A stretch of 64,000 nucleotides of DNA from JACVRW01 sp963837445 (lineage in GTDB: Bacteria; Actinomycetota; Thermoleophilia; Solirubrobacterales; Thermoleophilaceae). The stretch spans positions 248,001 through 312,000 of the forward strand of contig CAWINK010000020.1 of the NCBI GenBank assembly GCA_963837445.1, written 5' to 3'. Below the pieces are notes generated by a model. That model worked only from the letters and a program-made list of their open reading frames with translations. It did not search any database and was not told the origin of the DNA. Made by a program: the position numbers and the translations under genes. Shown piece after piece: positions 8,715 to 15,589 of this stretch; position 1 is the first letter of the stretch, and each line of letters opens with the position of its first letter.

Positions 8715-8731
8715 CGGCGGCAGCGCCGCCG
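8715..8731 (+). terminator. Hairpin after psuGK
   Basis: A 7-bp stem CGGCGGC/GCCGCCG with AGC loop starts 4 bases after the psuK stop and is followed by TTTA. It is a short rho-independent-like terminator, backed up by the larger palindrome at 8764-8812. Confidence 0.55.
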
Positions 8732-8763
8732 TTTACAGCAGCGGTGAAGGGGTGGTTTTCCAA

Positions 8764-8812
8764 CGACCGTCCTGTTTTAGGCTTGATATGCAAGCCCTAG
8801 GCAGGACGGTCG
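8764..8812. repeat. 49-bp dispersed palindromic element, copy 1
   Basis: Perfect 11-bp arms (CGACCGTCCTG ... CAGGACGGTCG) enclose an inner stem GGCTTG-ATATG-CAAGCC. An element of the same length, in inverted orientation and matching at most positions, lies at 63654-63702. Here it sits between the convergent ends of psuK and the DsbA-like gene, where it could act as a bidirectional terminator. Confidence 0.85.
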
Positions 8813-8817
8813 ACTCC

Positions 8818-9765
8818 TCAGTGCTGCTTTTGGCCCGAGCCCGCTGCCGCGCCGGCGGTCGCGCCGCCCGGCGCCGCCTCGGCTGCCCGCCACACCGCAT
8901 CCGTGCCCACCGGCTCGCGCACGACCGTGCCGGCGGCGGCCAGCTCGGCGAGCTCCGCCGTGGTGGCCTCGAAGTCGGCGTCCACCAGGTCGCTCGGGCG
9001 CATCACGCTCGCCAGCTCGGCCGTGGTCAGGCCCTCCGGGAACTCGTGCAGGGCTTCGAGGGCGTCGGCCGGCGCATCGCGCCGGTCGAGCGCCACGTCC
9101 AGGTTCGCCACGGCCGTGTCGTATGCCTCGAAGGGCTGGAAGCCGCCGACCTCCAGCCGGCGGCCGTCCGCGTGCTCGAAGATCACCGACGGCGCCGTGT
9201 AGCGAACGGGGCCGTCGCTGGTGGAGAAGCGGTCCTGGGCGTGCGTCGGCGATCCCTCGGCGGAGCGGGCGTGTGCGCGGTCTGTCTCATAGGCCGCCAC
9301 GATGGCCGGGTCGTCGATGCCGCCCACGACGGCGTCCGCGTCGAGGCCCGGTACGTTCGCGAGGGCCGCGCGCAGGGCCTCGTCGTCGTCCAGCAGGCCC
9401 GCGGTCGTGAAGTGCATCAGCTGGAGCGCACGCAGCGCCGCCTCGCCGAGCGCCGGGTCGAGCTCACGCGCCGCGACGATCGCGCGGCAGGCCCGCGCCG
9501 TGGCCGCCATGCGCGGCTTCAGCTCGAAGCTGTAGGGCATCCCGAAGCGCGCGCTGAACAGGTGCTGGGTCGAGAGCAGGCGGTCCGGCGTGTAGCCGCG
9601 AGCCTCGTATGCCTCGGCGGACTCGCTCAGGCCGATCAGGACGAGGCGCCACTCGATCTGGTTGCCGAAGCGCCAGCGCAGACGAGCGTGGGCGGGCCGG
9701 GCGGAGTACGCCCAGGGGCAGGCCGGATCGGTGAAGTGGATGGCGGTGATTGCGGCCACAACCAC
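8818..9765 (-). CDS. DsbA-family thioredoxin-fold protein
   Basis: About 315 residues. The N-terminus has beta-strand AITAIHFTDPACPWAYS, giving a CPWA motif (one Cys only) typical of FrnE/2-hydroxychromene-type DSBA proteins rather than a CxxC oxidoreductase. A helical insertion follows, then the cis-proline region YTAPSVIFEHADGRRLEVGG, and a C-terminal helical segment of about 90 residues that looks like an added winged-helix-like domain (LPEGLTTAELASVM). No signal peptide is convincing. The GTG at 9765 is my start choice; the open frame extends to 9864 but would then overlap the upstream gene. The reaction is unknown. Confidence 0.75.
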   Translation of the reverse strand: MVVAAITAIHFTDPACPWAYSARPAHARLRWRFGNQIEWRLVLIGLSESAEAYEARGYTPDRLLSTQHLFSARFGMPYSFELKPRMAATARACRAIVAARELDPALGEAALRALQLMHFTTAGLLDDDEALRAALANVPGLDADAVVGGIDDPAIVAAYETDRAHARSAEGSPTHAQDRFSTSDGPVRYTAPSVIFEHADGRRLEVGGFQPFEAYDTAVANLDVALDRRDAPADALEALHEFPEGLTTAELASVMRPSDLVDADFEATTAELAELAAAGTVVREPVGTDAVWRAAEAAPGGATAGAAAGSGQKQH

Positions 9766-9802
9766 GAGGATACGCCCCCGTGGGAGGAGCCACGCCGCCG
9801 GC

Positions 9803-10969
9803 TCACGCCAGCGCCGACTCGCGGCGGCGGCGGGTGAACGCGCGGCCTGCGAGCCAACCCGCAAGCGCGATCAGGCCAAGCGGGAGCGCGACGGCGAGCA
9901 CGCGCACGATCACACCGGCCACGCCCACGAACAGCTCGCCGGCGTCGCCCAGCGCGTCGTCGAACGAGCCGCCCGCTCCGCCTCCCTCGTCGCCGTCCTT
10001 GGGCAGCAGGCTCACGGTCACGACGGCATAGTTCGTGCGCAGCCGCAGGCCGCGAAGCTGTGCGCGCAGCCCGTTGATCTCACCCGCCACCAGGTCGAGC
10101 CGGCGGCGAATCGCCTCGGCCTCCTCGTCCGTGGTGGCCAGCTCGAGCCGGCGGAGCAGGCTGCGGCGCTCGGCGCGCGCGGCCTGGAGGCGGTCCGTGG
10201 CGGTCACGTGCTCGCGCGTGACGTCGCGGCCCGACTGAGTCTGGGTGCGCACGTCCGCCAGCTCGGTGAGGTCACGGAGCGCCGGACGCAGGCTTGCCGC
10301 TGGAATGCGCAGCTCGAAGTCACCGCCCGCCGAGTCCTCGCCGGTGGACACCGAGGAGCTCAGCACGAAGCCGCCGTGCCGGTTCGTGACCGTGGTCACC
10401 TGCTCGGCCACGCGGGCCATCTGGTCCACAGGCATCTCCAGCTCGAGCCCGATCGAGCGCTCGATCTTGCGGTTGCGCTGGCCCGGGGCGAAGCCGCCGT
10501 CGGGGGGAATGGGCACGGCCAGCGCATTGCCGGCGGCGGCCTGATCGGCCGCCCGCTCGAACTCCTGACGCCCCGGCACCTGCGCCGGCGCCGGCGCCGC
10601 CTCGACGATCGCCGGAGCGGCCGCGCCGGCGTCGTCGTCTCCTCCGCCTCCGTCCCCGCCTCCGCCGTCAAGGCCGGACTCGCCCGACCCGCCGGCAAAA
10701 ATCACGATCAGCACCAGCGGCACGGCGACGAGCCCGGTCGCGAACGCGGGCGTGGCCGCGCGCCGCCAGAGCGGCTTCCGCAGCGAAGCCTCTTTCGGGA
10801 AGCCGCTCCGGACCCGGCGCCCAAGCTCGTGCCGGAACTCGGCATCCGGCTCCGGAGCGTCAGCGCGGAGCGCCAGCGCCAGCTCCTGGAGCTCGCGCGT
10901 CAGCGGATCTCCGTGATCGGCCGCGCCGGTCTCGAGGGCGTCGTCGATGGCGGTGAGCTGGTCACTCAT
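9803..10969 (-). CDS. DUF4349 membrane protein, probable partner of the ECF sigma factor
   Basis: 388 residues. A soluble N-terminal ~70 residues (LTRELQELALALRADAPEPD) resembles the cytoplasmic end of anti-sigma factors but has no HxxxCxxC zinc motif. One membrane helix follows (about 73-92), then a Gly/Asp-rich linker, a DUF4349 extracellular domain with a long coiled coil (about residues 255-310), and a second C-terminal membrane helix with an RRRRE tail. It overlaps the sigma gene by 8 bases. A role as membrane-bound anti-sigma or sensor is inferred from this position; DUF4349 function is not established. Confidence 0.8.
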   Translation of the reverse strand: MSDQLTAIDDALETGAADHGDPLTRELQELALALRADAPEPDAEFRHELGRRVRSGFPKEASLRKPLWRRAATPAFATGLVAVPLVLIVIFAGGSGESGLDGGGGDGGGGDDDAGAAAPAIVEAAPAPAQVPGRQEFERAADQAAAGNALAVPIPPDGGFAPGQRNRKIERSIGLELEMPVDQMARVAEQVTTVTNRHGGFVLSSSVSTGEDSAGGDFELRIPAASLRPALRDLTELADVRTQTQSGRDVTREHVTATDRLQAARAERRSLLRRLELATTDEEAEAIRRRLDLVAGEINGLRAQLRGLRLRTNYAVVTVSLLPKDGDEGGGAGGSFDDALGDAGELFVGVAGVIVRVLAVALPLGLIALAGWLAGRAFTRRRRESALA

Positions 10970-11525
10970 GGCAGGCCTCTCTCAGCTTCGTGATGGTTCG
11001 GTGCAGACGGGTACCGGCGTTCGACTCCGACATGCCGAGCACTCGCGCGATCTCGGCGTTCGAGAGGCCGCCCGCAAACTTGAGCGCGATCAGGTCGCGT
11101 TCCTGGCCGTCCAGCGACGCCAGGGCCGCGCGCACGGTCTCACGCCTCATGGCGGACTCGGCCTGGTCCTCGGCGGTCGGCGAGACGGTGTCCTCCGGAT
11201 CCACCTCGAGCACTGCCCGGCGCTTGCGCTTACGCAGCTCGTCGAGAGCCGCGTTGCGAGCGATCCCGAACAGCCAGGCGTCCATAGAGCCGCGCGCGGG
11301 CCGGTACGTGCGCCGTTTGCGGTACGCGCGCTCGAACGCCTGGGAGGTCACGTCTTCGGCGGCCGACCTGTCGCGCAGCAGCGACGCCACGTAGGCGTAG
11401 ACGCGCGGAAAGGTCCGTTCGTATAGCTCCGCAAACCCCTCGGAAGGGGCTGAGGCCACGAGTGGTACGGGTTCCACGAGTGCCTCGTTCACATCAGGAA
11501 TACGCGCGGGACTCGTATCCATCAC
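10962..11525 (-). CDS. ECF RNA polymerase sigma factor
   Basis: 187-residue group IV sigma-70 factor. Region 2: FAELYERTFPRVYAYVASLL and DVTSQAFERAYRKR with DAWLFGIARNAALDELRKRK; region 4: LASLDGQERDLIALKFAGGLSNAEIARVLGMSESNAG (helix-turn-helix). A 7-base gap separates -10 GACACT (11533-11538, minus strand) from GTG 11525, consistent with a leaderless mRNA; ATG 11522 is the alternative. Coupled to the DUF4349 gene downstream, suggesting a signal-responsive sigma/anti-sigma pair. Confidence 0.93.
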   Translation of the reverse strand: MMDTSPARIPDVNEALVEPVPLVASAPSEGFAELYERTFPRVYAYVASLLRDRSAAEDVTSQAFERAYRKRRTYRPARGSMDAWLFGIARNAALDELRKRKRRAVLEVDPEDTVSPTAEDQAESAMRRETVRAALASLDGQERDLIALKFAGGLSNAEIARVLGMSESNAGTRLHRTITKLREACHE

Positions 11526-11582
11526 GAATTTCAGTGTCCCACGCTCAAGTGCATGTCCCTATGGCCCGATTAACGAGACGTA

Positions 11583-12278
11583 GTGCGAAGACTTGCCGCC
11601 CCCACGGTTCTGCTCGCCTGCGCCGCGTTCCTCCTCGCGGCGAGCCCCAGCGATGCCAAATTGCGCCTGCCCGCAGGCGCAAACGCGGCCCCTGCGCTTC
11701 CGCCGGGTGTGGTCGTGGCTGAGCTTCCGCCGGTGGATTCCGCAAGCGGCCAGCGCTCTGGTGGGCCCGTGCTGAGCTCGGCACGCGCGGCGACGAAGCG
11801 CGCAGTGATCCAGGACGGCGAGCGTCCCTTCTGGGCCACAGTGAACATCTGCGACACATCCGCCTCCCCGAACGCGCTCGGCGTGCGCACCAGCATTCCG
11901 GGCAATGGGACCGACGAGCGCATCTGGGCGCGCTACACCGCACAGTGGTGGAGCAGTGCCGCTCAGGCGTGGAAGACCGTCGGCGGCAGCGGCGTGACCG
12001 ACTGGGTGTACCTCGGCCAGGCCGACATGTCGGCGCGCCAGTCAGGATGGACCTTCCGCTTCGTCCAGCCACCGGCCGGCACCACGTATGTGATGCGCGC
12101 GGCCGTCGAGTTCGAATGGCGCGACGACGTCGGCTCGGCACGCAAGGCACGGAGGGCTCGCAGGGCCCAGCGCGTGGCCGTGGTGCGGCAGCGCACGCTG
12201 CTCACCGAGACTGGCATGCAGGGCGTTCAGGGCGGGGATCCCGCCGGGACGTCCAAGGCCATGTGCCTGATCTGGTAA
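11583..12278 (+). CDS. Secreted protein of unknown function, paralog A
   Basis: 231 residues from a GTG start. A signal peptide (LLACAAFLLAASPSDA) is followed by a Pro/Ala-rich segment and a conserved domain with FWATVNICDT, RYTAQWWS, SGWTFRFVQPPAGTTYVMRA and a C-terminal CLIW. The same pattern recurs in the next gene, so the two are tandem paralogs. The two shared cysteines (in VNIC and near the C-terminus) probably form a disulfide outside the cell. An internal arginine-rich stretch (KARRARRAQR) is unique to this copy. I do not recognise the family. Confidence 0.75.
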   Translation: MRRLAAPTVLLACAAFLLAASPSDAKLRLPAGANAAPALPPGVVVAELPPVDSASGQRSGGPVLSSARAATKRAVIQDGERPFWATVNICDTSASPNALGVRTSIPGNGTDERIWARYTAQWWSSAAQAWKTVGGSGVTDWVYLGQADMSARQSGWTFRFVQPPAGTTYVMRAAVEFEWRDDVGSARKARRARRAQRVAVVRQRTLLTETGMQGVQGGDPAGTSKAMCLIW

Positions 12279-12323
12279 CGGGTCCAATTCGCGGTCAGCC
12301 CGGCTTCTCGCTAGGCTGACTCA

Positions 12324-12746
12324 ATGGCCTGCAAGTCGAGGTTGGTCGCGCTTGCCGCAGCGCTTCTCGCCGTGAGCGCCAGCCCCGCCCATGCCGTGGG
12401 CACGGAGCAGCTCACCTCGTCGTGGGCCAGCGTGAATATTTGCAACTCCGGGCAGCTCGGAGCGCGTGCGCAGCTCGCCGGCGACGGATCGAGCGACATG
12501 ATGCGCGTCCGTTTCACCGCTCAATGGCTGAGCCCAACCGGCTGGCTGCCGCTCACCGGACAGGCCACCTCGCCCTGGCAGGACGCCGGCTCGGCCGAGT
12601 TCACGTGGGCCCAGGCCGGCTGGACGTTCAACCTCAGCGTGCCGCAGACGGGCACGCGCTATCAGGTCCGCGCGGTGGCCGAGATGGACCTCGGCTCGGG
12701 TCGCAGCTCCACGCAGACGACCGGCGCCTGCGTAATCGGCGGCTAG
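12324..12746 (+). CDS. Secreted protein of unknown function, paralog B
   Basis: 140 residues; signal peptide ending near SPAHA, then SWASVNICNSG, RFTAQWLS, QAGWTFNLSVPQTGTRYQVRA and a C-terminal CVIGG. It aligns with the upstream secreted protein over most of its mature length and keeps both cysteines. ATG 12324 lies exactly 6 bases after a -10 TAGGCT (12312-12317) with no ribosome site, so it seems to have its own leaderless promoter and is not simply coupled to paralog A. Its stop overlaps that of the convergent GDPD gene. Confidence 0.78.
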   Translation: MACKSRLVALAAALLAVSASPAHAVGTEQLTSSWASVNICNSGQLGARAQLAGDGSSDMMRVRFTAQWLSPTGWLPLTGQATSPWQDAGSAEFTWAQAGWTFNLSVPQTGTRYQVRAVAEMDLGSGRSSTQTTGACVIGG

Positions 12747-13438
12747 TCGAACAGCCGCGGATCATTCGTGATCACGCCGTCCACTCCGAGCTCCTCGAGC
12801 GCGCGGATCTTCGGCGCGTCGTCCACGGTCCACACGTAGAGCTGTCCGCCCGCGGCGTGCACCGCCTTGACCAGGCGCGGGCCCACAAGGATCCGGTGGC
12901 ACATGATCGCCTCGCAGCCGCCTGCCCTGATGCGCGCGGCGGCCTGGCCCGGCATGCGGGCGCGCATTACGAGCGCGATCGCGTAGACCGGCAGTCGCAC
13001 GTAGAACGGCGAGCGCAGGTAGTTGCGCCGCACGCGCGGGACCGACCACCCGCGGCGCAGGCCGGGTTCCAGCTCGCCAAGTCGCTCGAGGCTCTCCGGG
13101 TACATGCTCGACACCAGCGAGCGCTCGGTCAGCCCGTTGCGGGCGAGTCCGTCCACCACCTCACGCTCGTAGCCGGTCAGCTTCAGGTCCACGTCGAGCT
13201 CCACACCTGCGTAGGCCTCCCCGGCGAAGTGCTCGAGGCCCTCCTCGAGCGTCACGCACTCGCGCTTCTCGGCGTCCTCGTAGTCGTGCGCCAGGACGAG
13301 CCGCCCGTCGCGCGTGCGCAGCACGTCGAACTCGATCATGTCGACGCCGTGCTCGAGCGCGGCCGCGAAGCTCTCGAGGGTGTTGCCGGGCGCCACGTGG
13401 TCGGCGCCCTTGTGTCCGACGCGGATCAGGCCTGGCAC
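12743..13438 (-). CDS. Glycerophosphodiester phosphodiesterase
   Basis: Hydrolyses glycerophosphodiesters to glycerol 3-phosphate and an alcohol. 231 residues of TIM-barrel type: GHKGADHVAPGNTLESF (catalytic His and NT), MIEFDVLRTRDGRLVLAHD (metal and catalytic His), and the C-terminal VWTVDDAPKIRALEELGVDGVITNDP. No signal peptide, so cytoplasmic (UgpQ-like). The GTG at 13438 was chosen: it gives MPGLIRVGHKG and overlaps the nei stop by 13 bases; the frame stays open further upstream but is antisense-like there. Confidence 0.9.
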   Translation of the reverse strand: MPGLIRVGHKGADHVAPGNTLESFAAALEHGVDMIEFDVLRTRDGRLVLAHDYEDAEKRECVTLEEGLEHFAGEAYAGVELDVDLKLTGYEREVVDGLARNGLTERSLVSSMYPESLERLGELEPGLRRGWSVPRVRRNYLRSPFYVRLPVYAIALVMRARMPGQAAARIRAGGCEAIMCHRILVGPRLVKAVHAAGGQLYVWTVDDAPKIRALEELGVDGVITNDPRLFD

Positions 13439-14202
13439 CCGGGGCACCAGTAGGTCGTGCGGTTGTCGTCTCCCTGGCCGCGGGCGCGAATCGTCGTTCC
13501 GCAGCGCCGGCATGGGCGGCCGGTGCGCCCGAACACCAGGGCGTCGCGAACGTGACCGCCGCCCCGGCCTGACTTCAGCATGAGCGGGCGGACCGCACGG
13601 ACGGCGCGTAGCGCCTCCTCGTCGCCCACCTCGCTCACGGGCCGCCACGGGTCGATCCCGGCGAGGAAGCAGGCCTCGGACTTCCAGAGGTTGCCGATGC
13701 CACAGAGGTTGCGCTGGTCGAGCAGAGCATCACCGATGCCGCGCGTGGGGTCGTCCTCGCGCAGCCGCGAGAGGAAGCGCTGCTCGTCGAACTCGCCGGC
13801 CATGATGTCCGGCCCGAGCTGGGCGATGCGGCGGTCGATGCGCGAGCGCGAGTCGGTCATCAGCTCGAGCACGGGGCCGTCGAACTGCACCACCTCATGC
13901 TCGGCCGTCCGGATCACGAGCCAGGCGCGCCGCGGCGACTTGCCCCAGCGCCGCCCGCGCGGGTAGACGCCCCACCAGCCGTTCATGCGGAGATGGGAAT
14001 GGAGCGTGAGGTCGCCATCGAAGCGGATGAACAGGTGCTTCCCCCTCGACTCCACGGCTCGCACGCCGCGTCCGCCCAGCCGCTCGGGCCAGCGATCGCG
14101 CGCGTAGCGCGGATGCGGGGTCTCAATCGACGCGATCTCCTTCCCCACCAGCGCGTGACGGATCCGCTGGGCAGCCCCGTAGATCGTGTCGCCCTCTGGC
14201 AT
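13426..14202 (-). CDS. nei: Endonuclease VIII-like DNA glycosylase (Fpg/Nei family)
   Basis: Base-excision repair enzyme removing oxidised bases and cutting the abasic site. 258 residues. The catalytic N-terminus is exposed Pro-Glu after Met (MPEGDTIYGAAQ); Nei-type rather than Fpg because of EGDT. Central helix-two-turn-helix (DALLDQRNLCGIGNLWKSE) and a C-terminal zinc finger CRRC...CPGC complete the family set. The ATG at 14202 lies 6 bases after TACGAT (14209-14214, minus strand), so it is probably leaderless. Coupled to the GDPD gene downstream. Confidence 0.93.
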   Translation of the reverse strand: MPEGDTIYGAAQRIRHALVGKEIASIETPHPRYARDRWPERLGGRGVRAVESRGKHLFIRFDGDLTLHSHLRMNGWWGVYPRGRRWGKSPRRAWLVIRTAEHEVVQFDGPVLELMTDSRSRIDRRIAQLGPDIMAGEFDEQRFLSRLREDDPTRGIGDALLDQRNLCGIGNLWKSEACFLAGIDPWRPVSEVGDEEALRAVRAVRPLMLKSGRGGGHVRDALVFGRTGRPCRRCGTTIRARGQGDDNRTTYWCPGCQA

Positions 14203-14232
14203 GCGTCGATCGTAGGGGGTGACGCTCGCCGC

Positions 14233-14823
14233 TCAGCAGCGGCGGAACCCGAAGGTGCGCGAGACGCGAGCCAGCGGAGGAAGTGGGAGACGCTCCAGGC
14301 GCTCGCTCGACGGTGCACGATCCAGGCCGAGCGGAACCTGCGCTCCACCATTGGTTCGCCATGCCACGAGGAACGCGATCGGCCCCGCGTCGACCCTTCG
14401 CATGGCGAAGCGGAGCACCTGAGCCGAAGTCGCGTCGAGCCACTGCACGTCGTCGATGGCGACCACCAGTGGTCCGCCATCGGCAAGGCGTCTGAGCATC
14501 GCCAGCAGGCCGAGCGCGACGCTCTGCTGGTCGGGTGGCTCGGCAGCCTCGTCACCGAGGAGGAGGGCGACCTCGAGTGCATGGCGTGGGCGTGCCGGCA
14601 GCCCCTCCAGGGCATCGGAGCGGTCCCGGAGCAGGTCACCCAGCGCTGCATACGCGAAGCTGGTCTCGGCCTCGGCGGGGCGGGCGGCGACCGTGCTGAA
14701 CCCCAACCGCGCGGCGGCCGCGAGAGCCGCCTCCCAGATCGACGTCTTCCCCGCTCCGGCCTCGCCCTCGATCAGGAGCGCTCGGGGCGAATGCCGGGCG
14801 GCGTCGAGGAGCTCTGTACTCAT
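14233..14823 (-). pseudogene. Truncated LuxR/MalT-type (LAL) regulator, ATPase part only
   Basis: 196 residues matching only the N-terminal AAA ATPase of large LAL regulators: Walker A EGEAGAGKTSIWE and Walker B LVVAIDDVQWLDATSAQVL. The family is normally about 900 residues with TPR-like repeats and a C-terminal LuxR helix-turn-helix, none of which is present. The frame closes at FGFRRC and only 30 bases remain before the next gene. Most likely a decayed remnant; a stand-alone ATPase role is possible but unsupported. Confidence 0.7.
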
Positions 14824-14846
14824 TAGTCCTCACGGCCGAGGCCACC

Positions 14847-15239
14847 TCAGAGTTCGGCCCTGAGCTCGCCGCTGCGCACGGCGGCAACGGCGTCCTTCGC
14901 AGGCTCGTAGGAGCCCGGCTTCCCCTTGCACAGCTCGGTGATCGCGAAGTAGATGCTCTGCGAGGCCTGGAGCCGGTTCAGGCCGCGGATCTTCGCGTCG
15001 TCCGCGAGGGCGTACTGGACCACGCGGGTCATCCGAGCAGAGGCAACCGGGTCGCTCAGATCGCTGCACCTCAGGTCGTACGGGTTCTTCTCGAGCTGCG
15101 CGGAACGGGCGGCGATATCGACGGGCTTCGCCTCGTTCTTGCTCTTCGTGCTCGAGCTACTGCTCGTGTCGTCGTCACCACGGCCGGCGGCGATCGCCGC
15201 GCACGCGATGAGTCCGATGAGTGTCTGGCGTCTGCTCAT
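14847..15239 (-). CDS. Small exported protein of unknown function
   Basis: About 130 residues. ATG 15239 follows AAGGAGGAG with good spacing. Short basic start MSRRQ, hydrophobic stretch, then GRGDDDTSSSSSTKSKNEAK, which looks like the linker after a lipoprotein signal; however the usual lipobox Cys position before GDDD is Arg here, and an alternative LIAC occurs at an unusually short distance from the start. The mature part has two cysteines (DLRCSDL, TELCKGK) likely to form a disulfide. Family not recognised. Confidence 0.65.
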   Translation of the reverse strand: MSRRQTLIGLIACAAIAAGRGDDDTSSSSSTKSKNEAKPVDIAARSAQLEKNPYDLRCSDLSDPVASARMTRVVQYALADDAKIRGLNRLQASQSIYFAITELCKGKPGSYEPAKDAVAAVRSGELRAEL

Positions 15240-15262
15240 GCTGCACACTCCTCCTTGAGTCG

Positions 15263-15523
15263 TCACTGCACGGGCACGGCCTCGACGATTCGCTCCGCCG
15301 CTATGCCCGCACGCCTGCTGGCCTCGCCGGCTGCCTCGGCGGACTCCGCCTCGACGAGGTGGAGGAAGAGCTCGTCGGCCGGGAGGAAGCTGGAGCGCAC
15401 GTGACGCACCTCGGTCCCCTCGGCCGTCAGCTCCTCCGCCGCCGCGCGAAGGCGAGCGATCAGCTCCGCCAGCTCGCCAGCGCGGGAGCGGGGGAGATAA
15501 CCATCCACGAGGTAGCTCGGCAT
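15263..15523 (-). CDS. DUF4242-like small protein
   Basis: 86 residues. Pattern YLVDGYLPR, then SSFLPADELFLHLVEAESAEAAGEASRRAGIAAERIVEAV resembles the DUF4242 ferredoxin-like fold family (the nickel-binding SCO4226 belongs here). No metal-binding cluster is evident. Next gene downstream on the same strand starts 24 bases after its stop, so the two may be cotranscribed. Assignment by pattern only. Confidence 0.6.
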   Translation of the reverse strand: MPSYLVDGYLPRSRAGELAELIARLRAAAEELTAEGTEVRHVRSSFLPADELFLHLVEAESAEAAGEASRRAGIAAERIVEAVPVQ

Positions 15524-15589
15524 TGCACGGTCGACGCTACGGCGCGGTCCCCCGTGAAGAAACGGGGAGAATCCCCCGACTTTGGTGGC

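Noticed and set aside
9662..10993. Long plus-strand open frame (443 codons) opposite the DUF4349 gene
   Set aside because: High GC content keeps the antisense frame open. Its translation is low-complexity Arg/Ala/His sequence with no motif, while the minus strand has a clear protein.
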